Under the pieces are notes generated by a model, which worked only from the letters and a program-made list of their open reading frames with translations, did not search any database and was not told where the DNA came from. The position numbers and the translations under genes are program-made. From the NCBI GenBank assembly GCA_002421865.1, contig DISE01000088.1:16943-22855 (forward strand): a stretch of DNA of 5,913 bases. Direction: 5' to 3'. Positions within the stretch are counted from its first letter, which is position 1, and every line of letters starts with the position of its first letter. The DNA is from Castellaniella sp. UBA6218 (GTDB lineage Bacteria; Pseudomonadota; Gammaproteobacteria; Burkholderiales; Burkholderiaceae_B). Positions 1 through 5,913 of the stretch are shown one piece after another.

Positions 1-413
1 AGCATCAGCGCGTGCGAGGTGTTGTTGATGTCTTCGGACGTGCAGGCGAAGTGGATGAATTCCGCGGCGCGGGACAGCTCGGCGTCGTCGGCGACTTGCT
101 CCTTGAGCCAGTATTCGACCGCCTTCACGTCGTGGTTGGTGGTGCGTTCGATGGCCTTGATGCGGGCCGCGTCGGCTTCGGAGAAATTTTCCACCAGCGC
201 CCGCAGCCGCGCGCGCGCCGCCGCCGGGAAAGCGGGCAGTTCAGGCAAACCGGCGTCGGACAGGCCGATCAGCCAGGCAATCTCGACCTCGACCCGGTGC
301 GCCATGAAACCGGCTTCGGACAGGAAAGGCCGCAGGGCGTCGGCCTTGGCCGCGTAGCGCCCGTCCAGGGGCGACAGCGCATTCAGCGCGCTGAGGGAAG
401 AATCAATATGCAT
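1..413 (-). CDS. purB: Adenylosuccinate lyase, N-terminal part (runs off the left edge)
   Basis: Adenylosuccinate lyase acts twice in cytosolic purine synthesis: it releases fumarate from SAICAR to give AICAR, and from adenylosuccinate to give AMP. Reading the minus strand from the ATG at 413-411 gives 137 residues with no stop. They line up well with the E. coli PurB start: an LSPLDGRY motif at residues 13-20, ERTTNHDVKAVEY at 89-101, and FIHFACTSEDINNTSHALM at 119-137, which is the conserved TSEDIN substrate-binding stretch of the fumarase/aspartase superfamily. The E. coli protein is about 456 residues, so roughly 70% lies outside the window, including the catalytic His and Ser loops. The start is chosen because the spacing to SPLDGRY fits the family. 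No clear Shine-Dalgarno precedes it; the upstream bases are pyrimidine-rich. The gene is transcribed divergently from the GST gene. The family call is very secure; activity cannot be judged from this fragment. Confidence 0.96.
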   Translation of the reverse strand, partial: MHIDSSLSALNALSPLDGRYAAKADALRPFLSEAGFMAHRVEVEIAWLIGLSDAGLPELPAFPAAARARLRALVENFSEADAARIKAIERTTNHDVKAVEYWLKEQVADDAELSRAAEFIHFACTSEDINNTSHALM

Positions 414-540
414 GATCGGCGGGAAGAAAGAAGACGCCGCCGCCCGGAGACTCAAATCCGGAACGCGCGGGGCAGTGGAATGAAAGGCAACCAGGAAACG
501 CGCCCCGCCGATCCGGCGGCGAAGCGGATTTCAGCCCAGG

Positions 541-549
541 ATTTTAACA
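541..549 (-). promoter_or_regulatory. Candidate extended -10 promoter for purB
   Basis: On the minus strand the bases read TGTTAAAAT, a TG-n extension followed by TAAAAT, five of six matches to the sigma-70 -10 hexamer. No good -35 box sits 16-18 bases upstream, which is tolerated for extended -10 promoters. Transcription would start near 535 and give a purB leader of about 120 bases. A second, weaker candidate (TGGTATATA, minus strand, 580-588) lies about 39 bases upstream. Both are motif-only predictions. Confidence 0.3.
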
Positions 550-609
550 CCCGCCCCAGCGGCTTCCGGCGGCAGGGCGTATATACCACACCCTCTCCCG
601 GCTCTCGGT

Positions 610-631
610 AAAAAAAGGGCCGAAAAGGCCC
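610..631 (-). terminator. Intrinsic terminator facing purB, with no obvious upstream gene
   Basis: The minus strand reads GGGCC-TTTTC-GGCCC followed by seven T residues: a perfect 5-bp all-GC stem (627-631 with 617-621), a 5-base loop and a U-tract at 616-610. This is the standard shape of a rho-independent terminator for minus-strand transcription. The stem is short but fully paired, and the tail is uninterrupted. No minus-strand gene lies between it and the terminator at 1336-1372, so it may stop antisense transcription coming across the GST gene, or end an unannotated short transcript. It lies upstream of both purB promoter candidates, so it would insulate them rather than end purB. Confidence 0.6.
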
Positions 632-659
632 GCGCACCCACAGGTCCGGGAACCCGCCC

Positions 660-668
660 TGCTATACT
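660..668 (+). promoter_or_regulatory. Extended -10 promoter for the GST gene
   Basis: The plus strand reads TGCTATACT: a TG-n extension and TATACT, five of six matches to the -10 consensus. There is no recognisable TTGACA-like box at the usual distance. Transcription would start near 675, leaving a leader of only about 23 bases before the ATG at 698, and that leader has no purine-rich Shine-Dalgarno. Motif-based only. Confidence 0.45.
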
Positions 669-697
669 TTTTCAGCCCTGGACTACCCTGTTTCCTC

Positions 698-1312
698 ATG
701 AAATTGATCGGTTCCCTGACCAGCCCGTACGTTCGCAAGGTGCGTATCGTGCTGGCCGAGAAAAAACTCGATTACGAGCTGATTCTCGACGACCCCTGGG
801 GGCCCGCGACGCACGTCACGGCGCACAACCCCCTGGGCAAGGTGCCCTGTCTGATCATGGACGAGAACGGCGCGCTGTTCGACTCGCGCGTCATCGTGGA
901 ATATCTGGACACGCTTTCGCCGGTCGGCCGGCTGATTCCGCCGCCCGGACGCGAGCGCGTGGAAGTCAAGCGCTGGGAAGCCGTGGCCGACGGCGTCATG
1001 GACGCGGCAGCGGCCGCTTTCATGGAAACTCACCGCCGGCCCGAGCCCCAGCGCAACGCCGACTGGGTCGCCCGGCAGCACCACAAGATCCGCGCCGGAC
1101 TCGATTACATGGAACAGTTGCTCGGGGAACAGTCCTACTGCATGGGCGTCAACCTGTGCCTGGCCGACATCGCCGTGGGCGCCGCCCTGGGCTACCTGGA
1201 CCTGCGCTTCCCGGATACGGACTGGCGCGCGAGCCACCCCCACCTGGCCCGTCTGGCGGAAAAGCTTGGGGCCCGCCCGTCCTTTGCCGCGACCCGGCCG
1301 CCCGCAGCCTAG
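698..1312 (+). CDS. Glutathione S-transferase family protein, YibF-like
   Basis: This 204-residue cytosolic protein has the usual GST length and two-domain plan. Residues 1 to about 78 form the thioredoxin-like domain. The start MKLIGSLTSPYVRKVRI closely resembles E. coli YibF, with Ser9 in the TSPYVRK position where GSTs carry the residue that activates glutathione. NPLGKVPCLI at 44-53 carries the cis-proline (Pro50), and FDS at 61-63 is the glutathione gamma-glutamyl contact (usually Glu/Asp-Ser). Residues from about 85 on form the helical domain, with LADIAVGAALGYLDLR at 155-170. The N-capping Ser/Thr normally found three residues before Asp157 is Cys154 here. The final residues (SFAATRPPAA) also resemble YibF. 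The start is the only one available before the domain begins; no Shine-Dalgarno is visible. YibF has no settled substrate, so none is assigned. The gene stands alone, divergent from purB and convergent with mnmA. Confidence 0.9.
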   Translation: MKLIGSLTSPYVRKVRIVLAEKKLDYELILDDPWGPATHVTAHNPLGKVPCLIMDENGALFDSRVIVEYLDTLSPVGRLIPPPGRERVEVKRWEAVADGVMDAAAAAFMETHRRPEPQRNADWVARQHHKIRAGLDYMEQLLGEQSYCMGVNLCLADIAVGAALGYLDLRFPDTDWRASHPHLARLAEKLGARPSFAATRPPAA

Positions 1313-1335
1313 ATTCCGCAGGCTTGCGCCGTAGG

Positions 1336-1372
1336 AAAAATCCCCGCGTCGGGCCTGCCTGCGCGGGGATTT
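1336..1372. terminator. Bidirectional intrinsic terminator between GST gene and mnmA
   Basis: AAATCCCCGCG at 1338-1348 pairs perfectly with CGCGGGGATTT at 1362-1372, an 11-bp stem with a 13-base loop. For minus-strand transcripts leaving mnmA (stop at 1410) the stem is followed by TTTTT (complement of 1340-1336), a good U-tract. For plus-strand transcripts from the GST gene (stop at 1312) the tail is only the three T residues at the stem base, so termination there is probably weaker. It lies 24 bases after the GST stop and 38 bases after the mnmA stop, as expected for a shared terminator of convergent genes. Confidence 0.85.
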
Positions 1373-1409
1373 GCATCAGGGCCGCCCAAAGCCGCCCGAA
1401 CGCCCGATC

Positions 1410-2525
1410 TCAGACAATGATCCCGCCGCCCAGGCAGACGTCACCGTCATACAGAACGGCGGACTGCCCCGGCGTCACGGCCCATTGAGGCTCCGCGAAG
1501 CGGAGCGCGAAATCGTCGCCCGCGCCCGGTTCCAGGACACAGGCCGCGTCGGCCTGGCGGTAACGGGTCTTGGCCGCGTAGGCGCCGGGGGCCGGCGGCT
1601 CGCCTGCGATCCAGCTGGCGTCCTGGGTTTGCAGCCGTTCGCTGAGCAGCCAGGGGTGGTCATGCCCTTGGACGACGTACAAGATGTTGTTTTCCAGATC
1701 CTTGCGGGCCGCATACCAGGCGTCGGCCGTGCCATCCTCGCGCTGGGCGCCGCGCACTCCGCCGATGCCCAGGCCCTTGCGCTGGCCCAGGGTATGGAAG
1801 GCCAGGCCCTGATGCCGGCCGATCTCCCGGCCTTCGGGCGTCAGCATCGGCCCCGGCTTCGTGGGCAGATAGCGGTTCAGGAATTCCCGGAAAGGCCGCT
1901 CGCCGATGAAACAGATGCCTGTGGAGTCTTTCTTGGCGGCGTTGGGCAGGCCGATCTCGCGCGCGATGCGCCGGACCTCGGTCTTGGGCAGCTCACCCAG
2001 GGGAAACAGCGTGCGCGCCAGCTGGTCCTGGTTCAGCCGGTGCAGGAAATAGCTCTGGTCCTTGGTGCCGTCCAGCGCTTTCAGCAGCTGGCTGCGCGTC
2101 CCCTGGGGCGTGTCGACGCGCCGCACCCGGGCATAATGGCCGGTGGCGATGTAGTCGGCGCCCAGTCCCATGGCGTGGTCCAGGAAAGCCTTGAACTTGA
2201 TCTCCGCATTGCACAGCACGTCGGGATTGGGCGTGCGGCCAGCGGAATATTCCCGCAGGAATTCCGCGAACACCCGGTCTTTGTACTCGGCGGCGAAATT
2301 GACCGCCTCGATATCCACACCCACCACGTCGGCCACGCTGGCGGCGTCCAGCCAGTCCTGGCGGGACGAGCAGTATTCGCTGTCGTCATCGTCCTCCCAG
2401 TTCTTCATGAACAGGCCGACCACTTCGTAACCCTGCTGCTTGAGCAGCCAGGCCGACACGGAGGAGTCCACCCCGCCCGACATGCCGATGACGACCCGCG
2501 CGCCGTGCGACGGACGGTCAGTCAT
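1410..2525 (-). CDS. mnmA: tRNA-specific 2-thiouridylase MnmA
   Basis: MnmA (also TrmU) uses ATP and a persulfide sulfur to convert U34 of Lys, Glu and Gln tRNAs to 2-thiouridine, the first step toward mnm5s2U. The 371-residue product matches the family length (368 in E. coli). The N-terminal PP-loop ATP pyrophosphatase motif SGGVDSS is at 16-22. NPDVLCNAEIKF at 100-111 carries the conserved Asp102 and catalytic Cys105; GHYAR is at 129-133; DGTKDQSYFLHRL at 152-164 is the family signature; and GICFIGERPF at 203-212 carries the second catalytic Cys205. The C-terminal beta-barrel part ends in CLGGGIIV. Both catalytic cysteines are present, so the enzyme looks intact. The ATG at 2525 is chosen because MTDRPSHGARVVIGMSGG fits the family; the open frame continues upstream only as a shadow of glcF. 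The start overlaps the glcF end by 8 bases (ATGACTGA), with GAGG six bases upstream, pointing to translational coupling. Confidence 0.97.
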   Translation of the reverse strand: MTDRPSHGARVVIGMSGGVDSSVSAWLLKQQGYEVVGLFMKNWEDDDDSEYCSSRQDWLDAASVADVVGVDIEAVNFAAEYKDRVFAEFLREYSAGRTPNPDVLCNAEIKFKAFLDHAMGLGADYIATGHYARVRRVDTPQGTRSQLLKALDGTKDQSYFLHRLNQDQLARTLFPLGELPKTEVRRIAREIGLPNAAKKDSTGICFIGERPFREFLNRYLPTKPGPMLTPEGREIGRHQGLAFHTLGQRKGLGIGGVRGAQREDGTADAWYAARKDLENNILYVVQGHDHPWLLSERLQTQDASWIAGEPPAPGAYAAKTRYRQADAACVLEPGAGDDFALRFAEPQWAVTPGQSAVLYDGDVCLGGGIIV

Positions 2526-3747
2526 GCAAGGCCTCGTCCACGGTTTCGATCCAGTGGCGCACCGGTGTGCCGGTGCCGCTCTGGAGATGGCAGATACAGC
2601 CGATGTTCGAGGACACGATGGTCTCGGGCAGCGTCGCTTCGATCGCCTGAAGCTTGCGGTCGCGCAAGGACTTCGACAACACGGGCTGGGTGATCGAATA
2701 CGTGCCCGCCGAACCGCAGCACAGGTGCGATTCGCCGAAGGACTGGAGATCGAAGCCCAGATCGGACAGCAGCCGCTCGGTGACGGCGCGCAGACCCTGC
2801 CAGTGCTGCAGCGTGCAGGGAGGATGGAAAGCGCTGCGACCCGGCGCGCGGCGCATCTTCGAGCGGACCTCGGCCGCCATGGGCGCCAGGAATTCCGCGA
2901 TGTCCTTGACATACGGCATCAGGCGCCCGGCGCGTTCGGCATAGGCCGGGTCGTGCTTCAGATGATGGGCGTAGTCCTTGATCATGCCGCCGCAGCCCGA
3001 AGCGTTGACGATCACAGCCTCGACCTCGCCGGATTCCAATAGCGGCAGCCAGGCGTCCACATTGGCGCGCATCTGGTCGCGGCCGGCTTCCTGGGCGTCG
3101 AGGTGGAAATTGATGGCGCCACAGCAGCCCGATCCGGCGGCGATGCGGGTACCGACCCCCACCGCATCCAGCACGCGCAGCGTGGCGGCATCGATGGACG
3201 GCATCATGGCGGGCTGGACGCAATTGGCCAGCATCAGGACCTGGCGCGCATGACGGCCCGGATCGGCGGGCATCTGTCCCGCGGGCCGGGACTGCGCGAT
3301 CTTCGCGCGCAGCACGGCGGGCAGAACCGGCCGCACCCAGATGCCGATCCGGTACAGCGGTCCGAACCAGCGCGACCCCATCAGGCGGCGCAAAGTCCCG
3401 CGGATCAGGCGCTCGCGCAGGGGCCGGCGCACACGCTCGCTGACGATCTGACGGCCGATGTCCACCAGGGCGCCATACTGCACGCCCGAGGGGCAGGTGG
3501 TTTCGCAATTGCGGCAGGTCAGGCAGCGGTCCAGGTGTTGTTGGGTGACGTAGGTCGGTTCGGCGCCCTCGAGGATCTGCTTGATCTGATAGATGCGGCC
3601 GCGCGGACTGTCGAGCTCGTCGCCCATGATCTGATAGGTCGGACAGGTCGCCAGGCAAAAGCCGCAATGCACGCAGCGCCGCAGGATTTCATCGGCTTCC
3701 CGGCCGAAATCGGTGTCGCGCGCCCATTCCGCGAGTTGTGTCTGCAT
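2518..3747 (-). CDS. glcF: Glycolate oxidase iron-sulfur subunit GlcF
   Basis: GlcF is the electron-transfer subunit of the GlcDEF glycolate oxidase, which oxidises glycolate to glyoxylate and delivers electrons to the membrane quinone pool. The 409-residue protein (about 407 in E. coli) starts with two [4Fe-4S] ferredoxin motifs. The first is C25-x2-C28-x2-C31-x3-C35-P; the second is C75-x2-C78-x2-C81-x3-C85-P. The second half has paired cysteine-rich (CCG) domains as in heterodisulfide reductase subunit B and GlpC: SGCCGAINFH around 206-215, SGCGG at 250-254, HPPCTLQHWQG around 308-318, and LCCGSAGTYS at 342-351. All expected cysteines are in place. No signal peptide or membrane segment is visible, so membrane association would be through partners. 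The start is nine bases after the glcE stop and has a good Shine-Dalgarno; the end overlaps mnmA by 8 bases. Related LutA/LldE proteins are shorter and lack this N-terminal ferredoxin arrangement, so the GlcF call is firm. Confidence 0.96.
   Translation of the reverse strand: MQTQLAEWARDTDFGREADEILRRCVHCGFCLATCPTYQIMGDELDSPRGRIYQIKQILEGAEPTYVTQQHLDRCLTCRNCETTCPSGVQYGALVDIGRQIVSERVRRPLRERLIRGTLRRLMGSRWFGPLYRIGIWVRPVLPAVLRAKIAQSRPAGQMPADPGRHARQVLMLANCVQPAMMPSIDAATLRVLDAVGVGTRIAAGSGCCGAINFHLDAQEAGRDQMRANVDAWLPLLESGEVEAVIVNASGCGGMIKDYAHHLKHDPAYAERAGRLMPYVKDIAEFLAPMAAEVRSKMRRAPGRSAFHPPCTLQHWQGLRAVTERLLSDLGFDLQSFGESHLCCGSAGTYSITQPVLSKSLRDRKLQAIEATLPETIVSSNIGCICHLQSGTGTPVRHWIETVDEALHD
2532..2535 (-). 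promoter_or_regulatory. Shine-Dalgarno of mnmA inside the glcF end
   Basis: GAGG on the minus strand lies six bases upstream of the mnmA ATG (2525-2523) and inside the glcF reading frame, whose TGA is at 2520-2518. It supports this mnmA start and lets ribosomes finishing glcF re-initiate at once. Spacing is ideal, but the motif is only four bases. Confidence 0.6.
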
Positions 3748-3753
3748 GGTGAG

Positions 3754-3759
3754 TCCTCA
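3754..3759 (-). promoter_or_regulatory. Shine-Dalgarno of glcF overlapping the glcE stop codon
   Basis: TGAGGA on the minus strand contains both the glcE stop (TGA, 3759-3757) and a GAGGA ribosome binding site six bases before the glcF ATG (3747-3745). The layout fixes the glcF start and suggests translation of the two subunits is coupled, which would suit subunits of one complex. Confidence 0.75.
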
Positions 3760-4851
3760 GAGTTCCGGGTACAGTCGATGGGCGTTGAAGATCCCGGCGG
3801 GATCGAATTCCCGCTTCAGCCGCCGATGGATCTGCAGGACGCCATCGGTCAGGGGATGGAAGGCCGGCACGTCGGCGGGCGCGCCCTCGCGCCGGTACAG
3901 GCAGGCCGAACCGCCCAGCGCCCGGATCCGGTCACGCAGCGCCGCCGCGTCGTGGGACCCGGCCAGCCAGCGCTGGCAGCCACCCCATTCGTGCAGCACG
4001 GGCCCCAGGCCCAACGCCGGCGCACCGGCGGGCAGGACGATGCGCCACAGGGGCCGCTGGCGGAAAAACGCATGGGTCTGGTCGCGCAGACTCAGCCAGA
4101 ATGCATCGACGGCCTCGTCCGGCAGATGTTCGCCGCCGATTTCCTCCAGGCCCTGGCGCACGGCGGATTCATTGCCCGACAGGCGAACCGACAGCTTCCC
4201 GCCCGCGCCCGAGGCATCGGCCACCCAGGCCGTCGCCGACACCAGCAGCGGCTGCGAGCGCCAGCGCAGGCACAGATCCAGGGCGCAGGCTTCATCCAGC
4301 GCCAGAACGGTGGTGGCCTCGCGGCGCGGCCGGGGCGCGACTTTGAGCGAGACCTCCACCAGGGCGCCCAGGACGCCGAGGGAACCCGCCAGCAGCCGCG
4401 AGACGTCGTAGCCGGCGACGTTCTTCATGACCTCGCCGCCGAAGCGCAACACGTTGCCATCGGCGCTCAGCAGACGCGTCCCGAGCACGAAATCGGCCAG
4501 CGAGCCAGCGGCCATGCGACGGGGACCGGACAGGCCCGAGGCCACGCAGCCGCCCAGGGTGCCGGCGGCGCCGAAACGCGGCGGCTCGAAGGCCAGCATC
4601 TGGTCCCTGGACGCCAGCAGCGCCTCGATTTCGGCCAGCGGAGTGCCGGCCCGCGCGGTCAGCACCAGTTCGGACGGCTCGTAGCTCACCACACCCTGGT
4701 AGGCCGACAGGTCCAGCCGGGACGCGGTCCCCTCCGGGGGCAACGGGCCGCCGTAAAAGAGCCGCGTGCCGCCGCCCCGGATCAGGAGCGGGCGCTGGGC
4801 CGCGCGAGCGGTCACGACCTGCTCGCAAAGTTCGGACAGTACGAATTCCAT
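3757..4851 (-). CDS. glcE: Glycolate oxidase FAD-binding subunit GlcE
   Basis: GlcE is the second flavoprotein-like subunit of glycolate oxidase and is needed for activity together with GlcD and GlcF. The 364-residue product (350 in E. coli) has the FAD-binding PCMH (VAO-type) fold at the N-terminus: RGGGTRLFYGG at 25-35; YEPSELVLTARAGTPL at 57-72; PPRFGAAGTLGG at 90-101, the pyrophosphate-binding loop; SGLSGPRR at 105-112; and FVLGTR at 121-126. GGEVMKNVAGYDVSRLLAGS at 138-157 is nearly identical to E. coli GlcE. The C-terminal part is more divergent but ends in FDPAGIFNAHRLYPEL, matching the E. coli terminus. GlcE proteins have a much shorter C-terminal half than GlcD, as here. The ATG at 4851 gives the expected length and has an AGG eight bases upstream. 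It sits 19 bases after glcD and 9 before glcF. Confidence 0.96.
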   Translation of the reverse strand: MEFVLSELCEQVVTARAAQRPLLIRGGGTRLFYGGPLPPEGTASRLDLSAYQGVVSYEPSELVLTARAGTPLAEIEALLASRDQMLAFEPPRFGAAGTLGGCVASGLSGPRRMAAGSLADFVLGTRLLSADGNVLRFGGEVMKNVAGYDVSRLLAGSLGVLGALVEVSLKVAPRPRREATTVLALDEACALDLCLRWRSQPLLVSATAWVADASGAGGKLSVRLSGNESAVRQGLEEIGGEHLPDEAVDAFWLSLRDQTHAFFRQRPLWRIVLPAGAPALGLGPVLHEWGGCQRWLAGSHDAAALRDRIRALGGSACLYRREGAPADVPAFHPLTDGVLQIHRRLKREFDPAGIFNAHRLYPEL

Positions 4852-4859
4852 GGTCAGGG

Positions 4860-4863
4860 CCTA
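4860..4863 (-). promoter_or_regulatory. Probable weak Shine-Dalgarno of glcE
   Basis: TAGG on the minus strand lies eight bases upstream of the glcE ATG (4851-4849) and within the 19-base gap after the glcD stop (TAG, 4873-4871). It is the only purine-rich match at a usable distance. The match is short, so glcE may also depend on ribosomes arriving from glcD. Confidence 0.4.
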
Positions 4864-4870
4864 TTCAATC

Positions 4871-5913
4871 CTAGAACCGGGGGATGTCGGGAAAACGGAT
4901 GTCGCCCTGATGGACGTGCATCTTGCCGTATTCGGCGCAGCGCACCAGCGTCGGAATGAGCTTGAGCGGATTGAGCAGCCCGTAGGGATCGAAGGCGCGC
5001 TTGACGGCCGAGAAGACGTCCAGCTCGTCGCGAGTGAACTGCGAGCACATCTGGTTGATCTTTTCCAGGCCCACGCCGTGCTCGCCGGTGATGGTGCCGC
5101 CCACCTGGACGCACAGTTCCAGGATGGCGGAGCCGAAAGCCTCGGCACGCTCGACCTCGTCGGGCTGGTTGGCGTCGAACAGGATGAGGGGGTGCAGATT
5201 GCCGTCTCCGGCGTGGAATACGTTCGAGCAACGCAGGCCGAACTGGTTTTCCATCCCTGCGATGGCCGCCAGGACCTTGCCCAGATGGCGGCGCGGGATG
5301 GTGCCGTCCATGCAGTAGTAGTCCGGCGAGATGCGTCCGGCCGCCGGAAAGGCGTTCTTGCGGCCAGCCCAGAATTTCAGGCGCTCTTCCTCGGAGGATG
5401 ACGTCTGCAGCCGGGTAGCGCCCGCCTCGCGCAGCAAGGCCTCGACCCGGGCGATTTCCTCGGCGACCTCGTCGGGTGTGCCGTCCGACTCGCACAACAG
5501 GATGGCCTCGGCCTCCAGGTCGTAACCGGCCTTCACGAACGGTTCGACCATGTGCACCGCGCGCTTGTCCATCAGTTCCAGCCCGGCCGGGATGATGCCG
5601 TCCGCGATGATGCGCGTGACGCCCTCGCCCGCCTGCTCGACGCCGGGGAAACTGGCCATCACCACCCGCGCCAGCCGCGGACGTGGAATGAGTCGCACCG
5701 TGACTTCGGTCACCAGGCCGAGCATGCCCTCGGAGCCGATGAACGCCTGCAGCAGGTTCAGGCCCGGAGTGTCCGGCGCCTCGCCGCCGAGTTCGACGAT
5801 CTCGCCCTCGATCGTGACCACGCGCACACGCAGGACGTTGTGCACCGTCAGGCCATATTTCAGGCAATGCACGCCACCCGAGTTTTCAGCCACGTTGCCG
5901 CCGATGGAACAGG
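4871..5913 (-). CDS. glcD: Glycolate oxidase FAD-linked subunit GlcD, C-terminal part (runs off the right edge)
   Basis: GlcD is the catalytic flavoprotein of glycolate oxidase (glycolate, and more weakly D-lactate, to the 2-oxo acid). The visible 346 residues enter the window in frame at CSIGGNVAENSGGVHCLKYG, the conserved FAD-contact region of the PCMH domain. E. coli GlcD has 499 residues, so about 150 N-terminal residues lie beyond the right edge; the GTG at 5893-5891 is an internal valine, not a start. Further along are GSEGMLGLVTEVT, the end of the FAD domain, and the FAD-oxidase C-terminal domain with NVFHAGDGNLHP (around visible residues 230-241) and TGEHGVGLEKINQMC (around 275-289), whose histidines are the expected substrate and metal contacts. 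The ending LVRCAEYGKMHVHQG...FPDIPRF closely matches E. coli GlcD and separates it from D-lactate dehydrogenase relatives. It is the first visible gene of the glcDEF-mnmA run; its promoter is outside the window. Confidence 0.96.
   Translation of the reverse strand, partial: CSIGGNVAENSGGVHCLKYGLTVHNVLRVRVVTIEGEIVELGGEAPDTPGLNLLQAFIGSEGMLGLVTEVTVRLIPRPRLARVVMASFPGVEQAGEGVTRIIADGIIPAGLELMDKRAVHMVEPFVKAGYDLEAEAILLCESDGTPDEVAEEIARVEALLREAGATRLQTSSSEEERLKFWAGRKNAFPAAGRISPDYYCMDGTIPRRHLGKVLAAIAGMENQFGLRCSNVFHAGDGNLHPLILFDANQPDEVERAEAFGSAILELCVQVGGTITGEHGVGLEKINQMCSQFTRDELDVFSAVKRAFDPYGLLNPLKLIPTLVRCAEYGKMHVHQGDIRFPDIPRF

Larger units (their letters stand above)
414..697. other. Divergent intergenic region between purB and the GST gene
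   Basis: This gap of about 284 bases lies between two genes that point away from each other. It holds the candidate purB promoter, the minus-facing terminator and the GST promoter, listed separately. There is also a 6-bp GC inverted repeat (CCGCCG 505-510 with CGGCGG 514-519, 3-base loop) in the purB leader, too common in DNA this GC-rich to call functional. I see no tRNA, no riboswitch fold and no convincing small gene; the open frames crossing it lack a family resemblance or a ribosome binding site. Confidence 0.6.

Noticed and set aside
12..611. Plus-strand open frame (199 codons) opposite purB and into the intergenic gap
   Set aside because: Antisense to a clear PurB N-terminus, low-complexity composition and no ribosome binding site.
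683..1243. Minus-strand open frame (186 codons) antisense to the GST gene, a possible owner of the orphan terminator
   Set aside because: It looked attractive because the 610-631 terminator follows it, but its translation is a His/Gly/Val/Gln-rich shadow with no family resemblance, and the GST on the other strand is clearly the real gene.
1381..1400. Two tandem 10-base units (GCCGCCCAAA, GCCGCCCGAA) after mnmA
   Set aside because: Only two copies with one mismatch in GC-rich intergenic DNA; no support for a functional repeat.
1371..2693. Plus-strand open frame (440 codons) opposite mnmA
   Set aside because: It begins inside the terminator hairpin, is antisense to an intact MnmA, and shows no recognisable domain. 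It is a GC-driven shadow.
1410..2912. mnmA reading frame extended upstream to 500 codons
   Set aside because: The extra 129 residues overlap glcF in another frame and have shadow-like Arg/Ser/Cys-rich composition. The MnmA family length and Shine-Dalgarno support the ATG at 2525.
3103..4959. Very long plus-strand open frame (618 codons) opposite glcE and glcF
   Set aside because: It lies wholly antisense to two genes with clear motif-by-motif family matches. Its translation is rich in Arg, Gly, Gln and Ala with no family resemblance, as expected of a frame opposite GC-rich coding DNA.
5891..5893. GTG as a start codon for GlcD
   Set aside because: The frame stays open to the window edge and the upstream residues CSIGGN continue the conserved GlcD motif, so the gene is simply cut by the window.

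Overview
The window is high-GC, compact bacterial chromosome with long antisense shadow frames. It holds five recognisable core-metabolism genes and no mobile element, RNA gene or CRISPR array that I could see. The protein sequences and gene types look like a beta-proteobacterium of the Burkholderiales, most likely Alcaligenaceae (Bordetella/Achromobacter-like). That placement is from general resemblance only; no search was run.

Layout, left to right. At 3-413 on the minus strand is the N-terminal 137 residues of adenylosuccinate lyase (purB), which runs off the left edge. The divergent gap 414-697 holds possible purB promoters, a minus-facing intrinsic terminator with no evident upstream gene (610-631), and an extended -10 promoter for the next gene. 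At 698-1312 on the plus strand is a glutathione S-transferase family protein of the YibF type. A strong hairpin at 1336-1372, with U-tracts possible on both strands, separates it from the convergent genes.

From 5913 down to 1410 on the minus strand runs a tight cluster, in transcription order glcD (C-terminal two thirds), glcE, glcF and mnmA. Gaps are 19 and 9 bases, then an 8-base overlap. GlcD, GlcE and GlcF are the FAD, second FAD-type and iron-sulfur subunits of glycolate oxidase, which oxidises glycolate to glyoxylate and passes electrons to the respiratory chain. MnmA is the tRNA 2-thiouridylase that modifies U34 of Lys, Glu and Gln tRNAs. Its start codon lies inside the end of glcF, so mnmA is probably co-transcribed with, and partly translated from, the glycolate oxidase message.

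I found no convincing new biological system. The points worth a second look are the placement of an essential-type tRNA thiolase gene at the end of a catabolic operon, the orphan terminator upstream of purB, and the two-way terminator between GST and mnmA.
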